DNA of 6,079 nt from an uncultured Verrucomicrobiota bacterium (GTDB lineage Bacteria; Verrucomicrobiota; Verrucomicrobiae; Opitutales; Opitutaceae). The position numbers and the translations under genes are program-made. The stretch lies in assembly GCA_946482165.1 (NCBI GenBank), contig CAMLQS010000312.1, forward strand, positions 1 to 6,079, given 5' to 3'. The notes beneath the pieces were generated by a model, which searched no databases, was not told the DNA's origin, and was given only the letters and a program-made list of their open reading frames with translations. Positions 5,725 to 6,079 of this stretch are shown one piece after another. The first letter of the stretch is position 1; each line of letters opens with the position of its first letter.

Positions 5725-6079
5725 TCAGTTGAAAGGGACGGGGATGAGATCCCGGGCGCCGATGGAGCGGAGCCAGGAGACCGCGGCCAGGCGGTCGGTT
5801 TGTATCCAGGAAATGGCGACGGTCTCGATGGCGGCGCGGCGCAGCTCGGGTTGGTTGATGCTGGCGGCCCAGCGGGCGGCGTCGGCGGGGCGTTGGGCGG
5901 AGGCGGCGCCGACGAAGGCGGCGGCGGCCTGTTCGCGGGCTCCGTCGGGCGGGAGTCGAGCCAGCCACCGGTCGGCGGCCGCGGGATCGTTGCGGGCCCA
6001 GTTCGTGGCGACGGCTTCGACGGCGGTGGCGCGGAGGGGGCCGGGGGGGAGGGCGGCGCTCCATTCCCCTGCGGACTCG
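5725..6079 (-). CDS. C-terminal part of a second 32-residue helical-repeat protein; 5' end outside window
   Basis: A reading frame enters at the window edge and ends at the TGA at 5727-5725, giving 117 residues. It shows the same repeat as its downstream neighbour: the end of one unit (WSAALPPGPLRATAVEAVA), a full unit starting NDPAAADRWLARLPPDGAR, a second full unit starting QRPADAARWAASINQPELRR, and a last half unit (TDRLAAVSWLRSIGARDL) with a short tail (IPVPFN). Ala at position 6 is kept in all four units and Arg at 19 in the three where that position exists. The frame is open with no catalytic motif visible. The protein length, signal peptide and start are unknown because they lie outside the window. 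The next gene starts 21 bases later in the same frame, suggesting a tandem duplication transcribed as one unit. Function unknown. Confidence 0.85.
   Translation of the reverse strand, partial: ESAGEWSAALPPGPLRATAVEAVATNWARNDPAAADRWLARLPPDGAREQAAAAFVGAASAQRPADAARWAASINQPELRRAAIETVAISWIQTDRLAAVSWLRSIGARDLIPVPFN

Noticed and set aside
5567..6064. Minus-strand open frame bridging the two solenoid genes
   Set aside because: Its product is Arg/Pro/His-rich with no repeat register, while a different frame gives the conserved 32-residue units up to the stop at 5725.

Overview
The window is very GC-rich and carries four protein genes, all on the minus strand and tightly packed. Codons end almost only in G or C. 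Protein style suggests a verrucomicrobial bacterium, probably of the Opitutaceae type: a secreted pectin lyase fused to autotransporter-type beta-strand modules, and large secreted Ala/Pro/Trp-rich helical-repeat proteins. The taxonomic call is inferred from family recall, not from a search.

Reading in the direction of transcription (high to low coordinates): (1) 6079-5725 is the C-terminal end of a protein built from 32-residue helical repeats; its start lies outside the window. (2) 5703-3346 is a complete 785-residue paralogue with a GTG start, an N-terminal hydrophobic export segment and about 20.5 tandem copies of the same 32-residue unit. (3) 3345-3071 is a 275-base gap with no convincing gene or terminator. 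It contains a conspicuous AT-rich patch with an exact TATAAT on the minus strand, the best promoter candidate in the window. (4) 3070-2576 encodes a small (164 aa) exported protein of unknown function. (5) 2567 to beyond position 1 encodes a rhamnogalacturonan lyase (polysaccharide lyase family 11, YesW/YesX-like) with a signal peptide, followed by autotransporter-associated (PATR-type) beta-strand repeats. Its C-terminus is outside the window, so this longest carbohydrate-active gene has no stop codon here.

The lyase and the 164-aa gene are separated by 8 bases and probably form one transcript from the AT-rich promoter: an extracytoplasmic module for attacking the rhamnogalacturonan-I backbone of pectin plus a small exported partner. 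The two solenoid-repeat genes probably form a separate transcription unit upstream; nothing in the sequence ties their job to pectin. None of the three visible start codons has a recognisable Shine-Dalgarno sequence. The least explained item is the 32-residue repeat family, with an invariant Ala at position 6 and a near-invariant Arg at position 19 of each unit.
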